A stretch of 64,000 nt of DNA, taken from NCBI GenBank assembly GCA_015680685.1, contig MNCI01014464.1, forward strand, positions 47,426 through 111,425, given 5' to 3'. Positions 45,176-56,479 of the stretch are shown one piece after another; the stretch's first letter is position 1, and every line of letters starts with the position of its first letter. A program made the translations under genes and the position numbers. The stretch is from Gnetum montanum. Lineage: Eukaryota > Streptophyta > Gnetopsida > Gnetales > Gnetaceae. The notes under the pieces are model-generated. The model was given only the letters and a program-made list of their open reading frames with translations. It was not told the origin of the DNA and made no database searches.

Positions 45176-45179
45176 CCCT

Positions 45180-46606
45180 TCTAAAATAGGGTACTTGCCA
45201 AAATTGACAAATTTTTGAATTTCCAAGGCCAAAACTGAAGGATTTAAGGTTAATTCGAAAGGTCGAGGGTAACATTGAAGAGACCTAAAGGCACTAGAAG
45301 TGTAATGCAGTGGAATTTGACAATGAGATGCATGAATAGGATGAGGAAAAAGGACATATTGTGGTGCATAGGAACATTGGTATTTAAAAAAAATGGTAAT
45401 GGGAAAGATTATTGTAGTAATGCAGTACTTGGAGGGTATAAGATGATGTGGTGATGTGCAAAAAATGCAAATTACAATAGTCACGCAAGTGGATCCTCCC
45501 CAAAGCAAGTTCCTACTTATCATGCCCTTATGTAACCACACTTGAAAATGTCCATAGGCACTAAAAGGGTTAAATGTAATCCACACCAGTTCCACAAAAC
45601 ACACACATGTAGATACCACCTTGATGAGGTATGACTTCTATGTGACACAAGATACAAGTCAAAAATACATGGGCAGTGAGATGAGACGAATGATAGAAGG
45701 GATTGTAAAGAGCGAGACATGAGGTGATTGACCTTGGCCACAATGAATCTTGAGTGTAGGGCATGATTAATGTGTCATTAGCCCGTCGCTCAAAAATCAA
45801 GACCAAGTCCATTCCTTCAATTAGTAACATCGCATTGTTTCATTTAATGATGGACAACCATAAGAGTACCATGACAACAAGGTGTACAATCACTTGCCGT
45901 TTTTTCCAAGGAAGGATTGTTTTGGAATTGCATGGCGGCATGTTTTTGTTTTTTTTCTTTGATCTTTTCTTTGCTTTGCTTTTCTTTTCTTTTCTTCTTT
46001 TAGCAACTTTGGCACTTTGTCCTTTCCAATAGTGAACTGGAGAAGCCACCAACCTTCAAGCATGGGTGCATGTCTTTTTAGTGGGACCCCCAAAACAACA
46101 TGGATTTTTTGTATTAAGTACCTTTATTACTCTTACTCCCATTTTTCGTTAGATCTACAAGGATCTTAGTACAACCAAGCTGTATGATAGCACCTACAGA
46201 TGCCACCAAAAAGAATCCACAAGTCCCCTTGATGTCACACCCTGGCCATTCCTTCTTAGTCCATCATTCTTCACTCTAGGCATAATTGGCACAAAATTAT
46301 TTTAAGTTTTAGTGATGGCAAGAATATCATCATACCTAGAGTAGAACCTCTTATTAATAGAATGGGTGGGTGGATGTTGTAGGCTCATTGTCCAAACAAG
46401 TAATCACCTAAGACTTGATAGCATAGAACAACACCTCGACCAACAAGTCTCATGAGTGTTTTATTCATAGATGAGATTACCCATAAAAAGATAAAAAGAT
46501 AAAATAATAAATAAAAAGATAAAACAACAAATTGAAAGATGAAAAACTAGAAAACAAAAAATTGTAAAATTGAAGAAAAGGAAAAACATTTTATTAATTC
46601 TGCTTG
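45180..46606 (-). other. E3 untranslated spacer
   Basis: No coding sense. It contains a pyrimidine-rich tract (45940-46005, 'cttttcttttcttttcttc' on +) that drives spurious frames. Segments such as 'gtcacacc...ccatt' and 'gggtgggtggatg' correspond to the E1 spacer, showing common origin. Confidence 0.55.
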
Positions 46607-48649
46607 TTAGAATGAGGGATACCCCCCATAACTAATCTTTTGATCATGGTGAGAATTAATAAATGGAAGGTTTGGATCCATGCATTTTGGAAATATTAGG
46701 ATCCTGTCATATCCAAATTGTCGGGTGTCTTTTGATGTGGTGGTTAGAATGTACCCAAAATGGGGTTCACATACTTGATTAAAGTTAACATAGTGGAGCA
46801 AGTTATAAGATGTGGTTAATTGATAAAGAATTGACCCACTATGGCACCCATGATTATAAGATGGTATGCAGGGATTAATATGTCTCCTTATGTGGTTATA
46901 TTCATTGGGCCGCATGGTAGTTGGGGTATGGATTGGTGGCCCTGATAAAGTAATAGGAGGCATTGAGTTCAAGGAGGAAGGTGCACTATAGTGTTGAACT
47001 TCTGTTGAGCTAGAGGATGCAGCGGTTTTGGAACTGTGATGTCTCTATCTACGATCATGCCTAAATAAAGGATGCTTCCGATTTTGTGAAGGACCTCCAT
47101 TGTTGTTGACACTAGCAGCACAAGTAACGTTTGTGGGTTGATGCTGTGGTGCAAACCCTTCAAGCACAACTGGTGGCGATGTAGAAGGAGGTGAGGGATG
47201 AGAATATTGAGAGTGAAGAGAAGTGAAAGGCACCTGAGGTGGTGATCTTGTGGAAGAGGACGTGGGCTGATAGTACTTAGGAGAATGATAACGATGTGGT
47301 GAGATAGAGGATGTTGACCTAGTTGGGGAAATAGGATGTTGAACCTGATAAGCGCTTGGGTTCAAATGGTATGAAGGGTGTGACCAGTTTGAGGGTAGCC
47401 TCCCCCAAGACTGGGATTTTTGCCACTGTGATTCAACATAGTATTTTTGTATGAACTCTAGATGTAACATTCCTCCCCAATGCTCATGTAAATGTGACAA
47501 GATTGGGCATTGACCTTTGGGGTAATTGTATAGGAAAATGTTACATTGATATGTATGATTAGTAGTTGAGTTCTTATCCTTATTCTCTTCAACCCTTCTT
47601 TCCAATTGTCTAGTGGTGTTCCATCCGATTTCTTGGTTCATCATGGTTCTACCTCTAATAATGTTGGCATGTTCTCCACATTTTTCATGTACCCATTCCA
47701 TCATCTTATTGATCTTTGCCTCAATTTCATCTAGTGATTATAGTATTGGCAAAGATAATTCCACCTCCTTGAGGTGAGTTGATTTCTCCTCTTTATGATC
47801 ATGGACCTGTGCTATTTTGAGATCTTGGTCCTGTTGAGATTTTTTAACATTCTCCCATTTAGCTATCTCTCCTTCTTCTTTTGCTACTCACTTGATAAGC
47901 TCTTGGAATTGATGGGTTCGCAACTCATATAGTTGACCTTAGCCATACATTGCTAAGGTCTCCCTTGTTTCATTATGGAGCCCATCCATGATATGATACA
48001 TTAGCCTTTCCTTGGAGAATCCATGGCCTAGGCAATTGTTTAACAACGAATAGTATCTTTCTAAGGCCATGTCTAAGGGTTCATGTTGCTTCTATTTCCA
48101 CTTTTGGATTTGTCTCCTCAAGGCTGACACTCTTGCATAGGTTTGATATCTTTCATTGAAAAGTTCTACCATTGTTGGCCAACATCGAATTGATTTTGGT
48201 TTCAAGGACCTGTACCATACTTTTGCTTGGCTAACGAGTGTCGTAGGGAAGAGTTTAAGTTTTTGCCACCCATTATCAATATTGTTCCATAGATAGGCAT
48301 CATGGAAAGCTTGTAAATGATGTTGTGGATCTAAATCGTAGCCTCTTGAAAACTTAGGAAAGTGGTTTAAATCAAGCCTAGGTAGATAGCATTCCTTATG
48401 ATGGCTACGAGATATTTGAATAGCCTCTTGTATATGCATTAGGCTCTTAGTGGCCAGTAGGGGTTCATCGTCACTAGGTAGGTTATAAATTTGTGAATTG
48501 GGACGATGTTGTCTTCGTTTATGTACATAGGAAACCCTTGCAGAAGATTGAGTACTCCAAACTTTGTCTTTGTTATCATATAATTCGTTGGTTCTCCAAG
48601 GAATTGCCTTACTAGTTGTTACGCTATCATAGTCTTGTGAGAAAGACAT
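46607..48649 (-). pseudogene. E3 gag (Athila-like), single frame with a few stops
   Basis: One uninterrupted frame of about 680 codons from ATG 48649 to 46607 with about five in-frame stops and no frameshift. The retrotransposon gag core is at residues 80-230 ('SRGYDLDPQHHLQAFHDAYL', 'QAKVWYRSLKPKSI', 'FNERYQTYARVSALRRQI', 'LLNNCLGHGFSKERLMYHI'). A coiled-coil-like stretch ('VAKEEGEIAKWENVKKSQ') and a zinc-finger-like 'YNYPKGQCPILSHL' (about residue 375) follow. The C-terminal 290 residues are rich in Ser, Pro, His, Tyr and Gln. The homologous E1 gag is far more frame-shifted. It would supply capsid; pol would have to come from another element. Confidence 0.82.
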
Positions 48650-48761
48650 TGTTGTGAATTTTTGTGTGACTTGTTAGCAATTACTTCTTTCTGAAAGATA
48701 TATCGTCAAGGCTTTGTTAAAAAAATCTTGGATGATGTAACTAATCTAAATAACTAGCATC

Positions 48762-48781
48762 GTCCCTGACAATGGCGCCAA
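48762..48781 (-). other. E3 primer binding site (tRNA-Asp type)
   Basis: On the - strand 'TTGGCGCCATTGTCAGGGAC' abuts the 5' LTR. It closely matches TGGCGCC.TTG.C.GGGA used by Athila/Tat elements. Confidence 0.82.
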
Positions 48782-49644
48782 TGATGAGTGGCTAGGTACC
48801 CCTACACTCAACCATATGAATACAAGTGTTCACGCATGATCCGGTCGAACTCCGCAGACGGACTAGTTGTGGTATCTAGATCATTACACGTTGATCGCAA
48901 TTCGCTATCTTCCCACTTGGACTAGTATTTACTTTGTCACGTATGGTTTAGTCCAGAGTGAGGTGAATGATGTAATCCTAAACTAGTCCTACTCCTAGAG
49001 ACAATGGAAGATTACCTTATCTTAAGCTAATAGGGAATGAAGAGCAAAATTTAAGCTAGCCTAAGTGCGATAAGCATCCGTCCTTAATCATCCATATGCA
49101 TCTTGGACCTCGTGTACTACTTCTAGGATTACCAAGCGTACATTACTTGAGGATTCCTAGATACGCTACTCGATTACCAAGTAGTTACACTTAAATGTTT
49201 GTGATTAAGTCGTACTCATTTCACATTAACAACATGAAATGTAAATGAAAATAAAGTAAACATTAACTAAAGAAAACAATAAATAACAATTAACAATTAA
49301 AGTAATTAAGAGCTAAGTGGATGCTACAATGATGAAGTAATCTCGATCTTTATTGTCAGTCATGTGCATGTCCAAGTACATCACACTCGAATAAAGGTTC
49401 CATACAATTACAATCATCACACTGTGGGTATGCATTGGGGAAAGAATTGAAATTACTAAAAACTGACAAAAAAAGACTCTATTCCTACACTTCCTGACTC
49501 CCGCCTCTTATGTGCCCAAATGTGTATTTATAGGCTTACATAGGAATCACAATATTGTGTATTCAAGATCATTATCCAAGCCGCGATATTGCATAACCGA
49601 TATCGAGGATCTGATATCAGGGCCTAGCAAATCATGATTCATCA
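48782..49644 (-). repeat. E3 5' LTR
   Basis: 863 bp, TGATGAGTGG...GATTCATCA. Full-length version of the 40910-41661 repeat; the extra about 110 bp lies near 49030-49140. Confidence 0.9.
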
Positions 49645-49890
49645 AAATGTTATACAAGTGACTTTAAATGATGGGCTCTTCTATAATCATTACCCAACAT
49701 TGATCCTATAAGATTAGTCCACATGTGTACAAATCGACCTATAGCCTTTGTAAACAAACATTCTTCAAGCTAAATTTCCAAGGCAACCTCCACTTATAAT
49801 GAAATCTCATCTAAATAACTTTGAATAATTAACTCTTCTAGAATTAGTACCCAGCACAGATCCTAGTCCACATCTACAGTAATCAACCTA
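49645..49890. repeat. Right part of the tandem repeat into which E3 inserted
   Basis: 49655-49765 and 49810-49890 share 'actcttctagaat'/'gctcttctataatc', 'tacccaacattgatcct'/'tacccagcacagatcct', 'tagtccacat' and 'atcgacct'/'atcaacct'. With 40868-40909 this gives two units of about 125-165 bp. Confidence 0.6.
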
Positions 49891-50353
49891 CAAAATAAAA
49901 AACAAACAAAAAAGGATTATGCCTATTTGAAACACAACTATTGACTTCGGGAAACCAAGACATGTGACTAGGCATAGGACATGGGAAACATAAAACTAGT
50001 ACGGAATCATATTTTAGTAAAGTAGTTATGGTAGTAGCCAGACATGGTACAAATGTCTCTAGAAAGTTGGTCTTTCTCAAGACTCTTATTGCGGTTGCAT
50101 GAAGAGAGGTGCAAAATAGCTGAATGCATTTAGAGTGGAGCCATGGAGTTAAAAACAAACATAAGGTTGGCCAATTGCAATTGGGGAGAATGGACAAATT
50201 ATAGATCGATCCACATCTGTTATGTGGTGGATGCATGGCAGACCAGAGTAATGAATATATGCTCATACGAAGTGCTCCAACTTATGCAGGCAGGGGTGGG
50301 ACCTAAAGACACATAAACATGGTCAAAATGATTATAAAATGTACATGAATGAG

Positions 50354-50566
50354 TCACATGAAGTAACCCATGAACCGTTGTTTATGGTTTTCCGTTGGAA
50401 AATGAGTGAGCACGCTTACATAATATCCATCGAATGGCATTGCAGCATACATGGCAACGCAGGAGCCACGCTCAGCAGAAGAAGATAAAGATAAGGTCGT
50501 TGTGAATGTGGTCACTTTTGATTGAAGTGTCTGGAATGAAACTGACACCGATTCCGGGTGGGCCAT
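50354..50566 (-). CDS. Possible first exon of an unknown gene, head-to-head with GH3
   Basis: On the - strand ATG 50566 opens 'MAHPESVSVSFQTLQSKVTT', then 'ERGSCVAMYAAMPFDGYY'. A 'TATGTAAGC' splice-donor-like site follows near 50420. Base composition is balanced and unlike the AT-rich repeats around it. I do not recognise the protein and find no second exon before E3. It may be a gene cut off by the E3 insertion, or chance. Confidence 0.25.
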   Translation of the reverse strand: MAHPESVSVSFQTLQSKVTTFTTTLSLSSSAERGSCVAMYAAMPFDGYYVSVLTHFPTENHKQRFMGYFM

Positions 50567-50569
50567 GGT

Positions 50570-51826
50570 TGCAGGGGCGGTGATGTTGCAACGCCTGGAC
50601 TGTGACGCTGCTACTCCGCCATTGCCGTAGAATTCATCTCACTTCTGGAACCCATTTGCCAGAGCTCCTGTCATTTGTCATGTGATTCGATTTCCATCAA
50701 ATCATTAAATTGAGAATTTAACACTCTTGACATTGACATTCCACACATTCAATGCACCGGCCTGTGTTTCGAAATCAATACGTAAAAAGCAGAATTCGTC
50801 GTTCGTAGCACGTGCTATCTCACGCCCTCACACATGGAGTGTTTTTTGCTGTAATTGGTGTCAGTGTTCACCTCCAACATTTAACGATCGACTGAAAAAT
50901 CGTATTCAAGGGCAAATAGGATCAAAATCAGAATAAATTGGTAGGATTAAAATCATTAATATTAATTAAATAGAGCAGTTATATCAACTTGATTCATATT
51001 TTTTAATTTTTTCATTTAATAACTTTGGTAAAATCAAATATAAAAATTTTAGTTTTTGATTAGCATCAGAATAAGCAAGAAACAGCATATTAAACTGAAA
51101 AACTAATAAAAATATAGCTTAAATCTATAATCCAAATGTCGTGATTAATGACAGATTTTACAAACTATACATTTAACAACCACGAAATATCTCTTTACTC
51201 TGCAGTGGGATGGATTCCTGTGCAGGTCATGACAGAGATTTTTTAAAACCTGCTTAATTTTTATCCATGATAAGCCTCGAAATCTGGCCTCGTAAATCAG
51301 AGATTCAGAGCAGAGTAAGGCGCCCTTGACCTTTTTGTGGTGGCACTTTTACCGCAAATTGTTTGCATGATTGTATTGGACAGCCAGAGCATGATTGTTT
51401 GCATGATCGCTCCATTAACCTGTGCGCCGTTGAATGTTACAGATTCCCACAGCCCACATCATACAGGTGTATTCCTCCTCTCGCGCATCCATGTGCATCT
51501 GGCCGACTTTGGACTGGCAAGCGGAGCGTAGAGATATACAGTGAAACAAAATACGATTAGTTGGCTCATGATTAGTCCCCGGGGGTGTGCCAAGGAGTTC
51601 CCGTTCATACACACGCAGGATAGACTAGAGGTCGGCTCATGCTTTATAAAGCCACAGAGAGCTCACCACTCACACATCATACACGCAGTTTTGTCTACCT
51701 GTTATAACTTCTCTTCCGGCCTTCTATTTTTCCCTTGGGTTTTTTGGTTAGCTGCTCTGCGTATCCGTGTGTAGTGTATTTTTTTGTTCCTGTATTGGAA
51801 TTTTCTTTTGTTTTGTGTAAGGGACC
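50570..51826 (+). promoter_or_regulatory. GH3 upstream region with TATA box
   Basis: A TATA box (tttataaa, 51643-51650) lies 177 bp before the GH3 ATG, so transcription probably starts near 51675-51685 with a leader of about 145 nt. It is pyrimidine-rich ('cttctcttccggccttct'). I looked for auxin-response elements (TGTCTC/TGTCGG) and found none convincing in the last 400 bp, only isolated TGTC/GACA cores. Regulation by auxin is therefore not supported by sequence alone. Confidence 0.55.
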
Positions 51827-54442
51827 ATGCCGATAGCGCAGGAACAGAATATCAGGGCTGTGAGGGGCGACAGCGAGGCCCTGGAATTCATAGAAGAGGT
51901 TACGAGCAAGGCGGATGAATACCAGAGCAAGGTTCTGGCAGAGATCCTGTCCAGAAATGCCAGCACCGAGTATCTGCAGCGCTACTGTCTCAATGGCCGC
52001 ACTGATCGCCAATCGTTCAAGAAGTGCGTGCCAATGGTGAGCTATGAACATCTGCAACACGATATCCTGCGTATAGCCCATGGCGACAAGTCCCCCATCC
52101 TGTCCACCACCCCCATCTCCGAATTCCTCACCAGGTACAGCACAGTACAGGACATGACATACTGCATATTCTTTTCCAGCTACACTAAATTTTGTACTAC
52201 GATTTAATTACTGCTTGCATGACTAAGATCATTATTCCGGTAATGGTAATAACCGTTGATTGTGTGCAGTTCTGGAACGTCGGCCGGCGAGAGGAAGCTG
52301 ATGCCGACCATTCCAGAGGAAATGGACCGAAAAGAGCAATTTTACAGCTTGCTTATGCCGCTCATGAACCAGTACGTACTCGATTCTTCCTAAACCACGG
52401 TTGATCACTCTCGAATTTTTTCTCTCGATTTTTCATAAAAAAGCCCATTCATCCAACTAATCTACACTTTTCCATCGACTGAAAGACCTTTTCCCGATTC
52501 TCTTTTACCTTGGAAGAGACTAATTTTTAAATCTTGTCTCGCCCTCGCTGGCAGAAATACACGATTGGGTTAGTCATGTAAATTTATTTGGATCTCTGAA
52601 TGGATTGAAGTTACTGTTTTGCATGTGAATGATACCGAGCGTACTTATCTTTCCATGGTTGCTGCAAAAACTGCAAAACCTATTCACAAAATGTTTACCC
52701 AACCAATATCATCTTTCGTTTCAGTTCCAGTTTCAGTATGTAATTAGTAATTCGATAGCTGGATAATTGAAATGGTTTTCAGTTTAATATTTGTTGATTT
52801 GGTAAGAATAGGTTTATAAGTTTGTTGATGAAATAGGTATAAAGTGAATTCTGTTGTTGCATATATATGTGAGCAGGTACATGGAGGGATTGGATAAGGG
52901 CAAGGCAATGTACTTTCTGTTCGTGAAAACGGAGACCATGACTCCCGGAGGTTTGCCCGCAAGGCCGGTGCTGACGAGCTACTACAAGAGCAAGCAGTTT
53001 CAGAGAAAGGCTTATAAACAAAACGGATACACCAGTCCGCTGGAGGCCATTCTCTGCACTGACACGGTGCAGAGCATGTACGTGCAAATGCTGTGTGGGC
53101 TGCTGCAGCGCCATTCCGTCATGAGAATGGGCGCTGTGTTCGCATCGGGGCTGCTCAGGGCGCTGCACTTTCTGCAGAAAAACTGGCGTAGCCTCGCTCA
53201 AGACATCCGTTCGGGAACTCTCAACCCGGACACCGTCTCCGACCCTGCGCTGCGCCTCGCAGTGGAGAAACTACTCCGCCCGGATGCCGACCTCGCCGAC
53301 CTCATCCACGCGGAATGCAGCGATGGAGAAGGGCGGTCTTGGGAAGGGATCATCCGTCGGCTGTGGCCCAACACTCGTTACTTGGAAGTGGTGGTGACTG
53401 GTGCCATGGCGCAGTACATTCCTGCTCTGGATTTCTTCAGTGGAGGCCTGCCCAAGGCCTGCGTCATGTACGCTTCCTCAGAGTGCTTCTTCGGCGTCAA
53501 TTTGGCACCTCTGGCGGAGCCCCAAGACGTGTCATACACTCTTATTCCCACCATGGCCTTTTTTGAGTTCATCCCCGTTCGCCTCGGCAACAACAACAAT
53601 GACTTTGATGACTCCAATGAAAATGAGAAGGAGAATGAGCAAGCAGAGGAAGCGGTGGACCTGGCAAATGTTCAGGTCGGACACGAATACGAGCTCTTGG
53701 TCACCACCTATGCCGGTGGGTTTCGCTTCCCTTATCTCCAGATTCAAGTATTTATAATTTATATAATCTTTTCAGGTTGCAGGAATTAAAATTTTGAAAT
53801 ATTCGGGAACAGTAACAATAAATAGCTGGTGGCTTGGCTTGGCTTGGCTTGGCTTGAGCAGGGCTGTACCGGTACAGGGTAGGGGACGTGTTGCGAGTAA
53901 CGGGATTCCACAACGCAGCTCCTCAGTTCAAGTTCATACGCCGACGCAACGCAATACTGAGCATAGACGCGGACAAGACGGACGAAGCGGAGTTGCAGGA
54001 TGCCGTGACAAAGGCAGCCAAGACACTGCTGAGCGACTACGGAACGGAGTTGGTGGAGTTCAGCAGCTACGCCGACACGGTGAGTACCATCCCGGGACAC
54101 TACGTTCTGTTCTGGGAGGTTGCACCCATGCCGCTGCGCGTGCCCGCGGCCGTCATGGACGAGTGTTGCGTCGCAGTGGAAGAAGGTCTCAACTCTGTTT
54201 ACAGGCAGTGCAGAGCTTCAGACAAGTCAATCGGTCCTCTGGAAATTAGAGTGGTGCAGCGTGGCACATTTGACAAAATGATGGACTCATGCATCGCCCG
54301 TGGTTCTTCCATAAATCAATACAAGACGCCTCGCTGCATCCGCTGTGATTATATTCTGCAGCTCCTCGGCAAGCGCACTGACGCGTCCTTTTCCAGCCAC
54401 CGTCCTCCACGCTGGACTCCACGCAACCATTGGCACATCTGA
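51827..54442 (+). CDS. GH3: Group II GH3 acyl acid-amido synthetase (likely IAA-amido synthetase), 4 exons, 609 aa
   Basis: Exons 51827-52134, 52270-52371, 52877-53715 and 53862-54442, all with GT..AG introns, join to 1830 nt with one frame, ATG to TGA. GH3 enzymes adenylate indole-3-acetic acid (group II) or jasmonate (group I) with ATP and then join it to an amino acid, lowering free hormone in the cytosol. ATP motif I is '[13 protein letters not shown]', spanning the exon 1/2 junction; 'ERKLMP' rather than 'RPKFIPF' indicates group II. Motif II is 'YASSECFFG' and motif III '[11 protein letters not shown]' (exon 3/4 junction). The N-terminus is '[20 protein letters not shown]' and the C-terminus 'INQYKTPRC'. 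Length is normal for the family (about 600). Oddities: an Asn/Glu-rich acidic insert after '[10 protein letters not shown]' (about residue 386) and a divergent last 40 residues. GC content is much higher than the flanks. It is the only clearly intact plant gene in the window. Confidence 0.93.
53831..53856 (+). repeat. (GGCTT)n run beside the GH3 intron 3 acceptor
   Basis: Five tandem GGCTT units end 5 bp before the AG of the intron 3 acceptor (53860-53861). The run takes the place of the usual pyrimidine tract. Confidence 0.85.
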
Positions 54443-56479
54443 TCGAAAAACAACAACAATTCATCCTACATCTGAATCCCACTTGTCACATCTCACCACT
54501 CTTTTCTTTTCAGTTTTCACATAATCACATACCTATTCTACGTTCGCTACAGCAATAATTTGCACATGGTCGGTTCAACCTAAGTAACCTACCCAACCAT
54601 CTATAAATATAATTGTATAAATGTTTGGTCTGGCCTGGTTATGATGTTTTGAATTGTAGTGTTGTGATTCCTATGCATTCTCACTGGTCAGCAGTTCAGC
54701 GTTTATATTGTGCTCAGGGAACTCAAATGTAGATTTGTCAATTAAGCTAAACAGACAGTCCAACTTAAATGGCATAAAGCAGATGCTGTTGCATCAGAGA
54801 TGACAGTTGAGCACAGCCTGGAGTACTACACCACAAAAGACTTCCTCATCCATTTCTCTCTGTATCATTGCATGTTGGAGCTAAATGTGTTTTATTTTAA
54901 AAACTTGGAGTTTTAGAATTAAGAAGGAAACTTAGCATTCTGCAGTTAACTAAAAGATGTCGAACCAGAAATAATCAGCTAGCTAAAATGTAAATGAAAT
55001 AGCCCTGCCTACCAATCTACTGCCCTCGATATCTAGCTCACGGCCCAAATTGCCATTCATGGATAAAACAAGACAAGTTGACACTTCAGTCGATAGAAGA
55101 AGTGATCGAATTATTCTTGTCTTCGGTAACATAAGGAATTTGATTGAGCCGGTAAGAAAGCATAATTTTCTCGACATATCTCTAATTATAAAATAAAAGG
55201 AAAAAAATTATTCAAATAATCGGAAAATTTATCGGTTCACAAAGAATCGTGTTTAAATGGTCAGGCAATTTACAGCGTGAAACCTTCAACCGATCGTAAA
55301 AATGTAACTGATTCGTGCGTCGATTCAGAAAAACATTGATTTTTTGTTAAAAGGAATTGTTAATATAAAGCATAGTTTCACATAACTATTCCGCAACTTT
55401 ATCAATTTGTAATTCCAGAATGATTTAAAAAATTAATTCGTGTAATTTAAATTTCAATATCAAATTATAATATTATCGTCTATCTGTAGCATATGGCTTG
55501 GTAAGGTTAATAATGTTAATAACTTTGATTTCCATGTTTGAAACATCATACCATTCAAATGCTAAGAACTTCTTTGTAGTAAATATTAGTTGGTAAGGAT
55601 AATGTTAAGAATTTGATTTTCATTACATGAATCAACATTCAGTTCAACAATAAAAACTATACAAAACTAAACTTCTTTACAACTATGCATCAAATGAATG
55701 GATTCTTGGAATAATGATTCCATTCAAAAAGCATTTAGGTGCATGTGTATATGCAAAAATTGGAGATGGGTTAGTAGGTGAGGGACTTGAATTAAATTTA
55801 ATAAAATATTTAAATTATATTTTTTATATCTTTTCCATTTCAAATTTATTAAATATTTTTCAAACTTAATTTAAATTAAAAATATCCACCAAGAATCTCA
55901 TGTGCTTTTGTTCGTGCTCCTAATACTTTAACTATCCTAGTGCATAGCTTTATAATTATACCTGAAAGCTTACTATATTTTTCCCAGTTGCACATAATTA
56001 ATTTTTTAATACAAGAAAGAATATTGCAGAAATTAGAAAGATACAGAGTTTCTTGGGAAAACCTTCAAGGTAAAAAACCCTATCGAAAATTGATTCTTTG
56101 ATCATTATCAGTAGCACAGATCTAAAAGATTGAACCTCAAGGAACATTATAAAATAAATAGAGAATTATTGCAACTCATGCATTAAATGCATTTGGACAT
56201 TTATTTGGGTTCCTTTTATATTGTTTAAGGTTCTAAAAATAAACGCATAAACCAAGGGAAATAGATAGATATTTTTAGTATGGGAAAATAACAAAAGAAA
56301 TATGAATTTTATGGATAATGAAAAAATAGAAAATGACAATGACAAGAAATAATATCGATAAGAAAATCAAGCAAATTTGCCTTTAACAATTTTTACAATT
56401 TTCCCTCTTGTAGGTAAAGCTACTTTGATGACCAATCTAAACTATTTTAAGAAATCAAGTTTGAAGAAGACAAATTGCT
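54443..56479. other. GH3 3' flank and AT-rich intergenic DNA
   Basis: The 3' UTR probably covers a few hundred bases after 54442 ('aataatttgcaca' at 54554 is a weak poly-A-signal candidate). The rest to 56479 is AT-rich with no recognised gene or repeat boundary. Confidence 0.45.

Larger units (their letters stand above)
40910..49644 (-). mobile_element. E3: non-autonomous Athila-like LTR retrotransposon (gag + accessory ORF, no pol), 8.7 kb
   Basis: LTRs at 48782-49644 (5') and 40910-41661 (3'; about 110 bp deleted near 41150). PBS at 48762-48781, PPT at 41662-41675. Flanking AAATC (40905-40909) and AAATG (49645-49649) give a TSD with one change. Internally only a gag frame (46607-48649), a spacer with an internal promoter-like block, and the accessory ORF (41851-44579) are found. 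No protease, RT, RNase H or integrase sense is seen on either strand. Spacer, accessory ORF, PPT and LTR ends match E1, so E3 is an E1-type element that lost pol. Confidence 0.88.

Noticed and set aside
45840-46093. Overlapping ORFs around the 45940-46005 pyrimidine tract
   Set aside because: Low-complexity Lys/Arg or Phe/Leu runs on opposite strands; spacer sequence of E3.
51200-51826. Auxin-response elements upstream of GH3
   Set aside because: Only isolated TGTC/GACA cores; no TGTCTC or TGTCGG repeat convincing by eye.
52192-52404. Independent ORF in the GH3 region (also 53315-53566, 53401-53757, 53794-54249 and minus-strand frames)
   Set aside because: These run across introns or in other frames of GH3 exons; the spliced GH3 model accounts for the coding sense.
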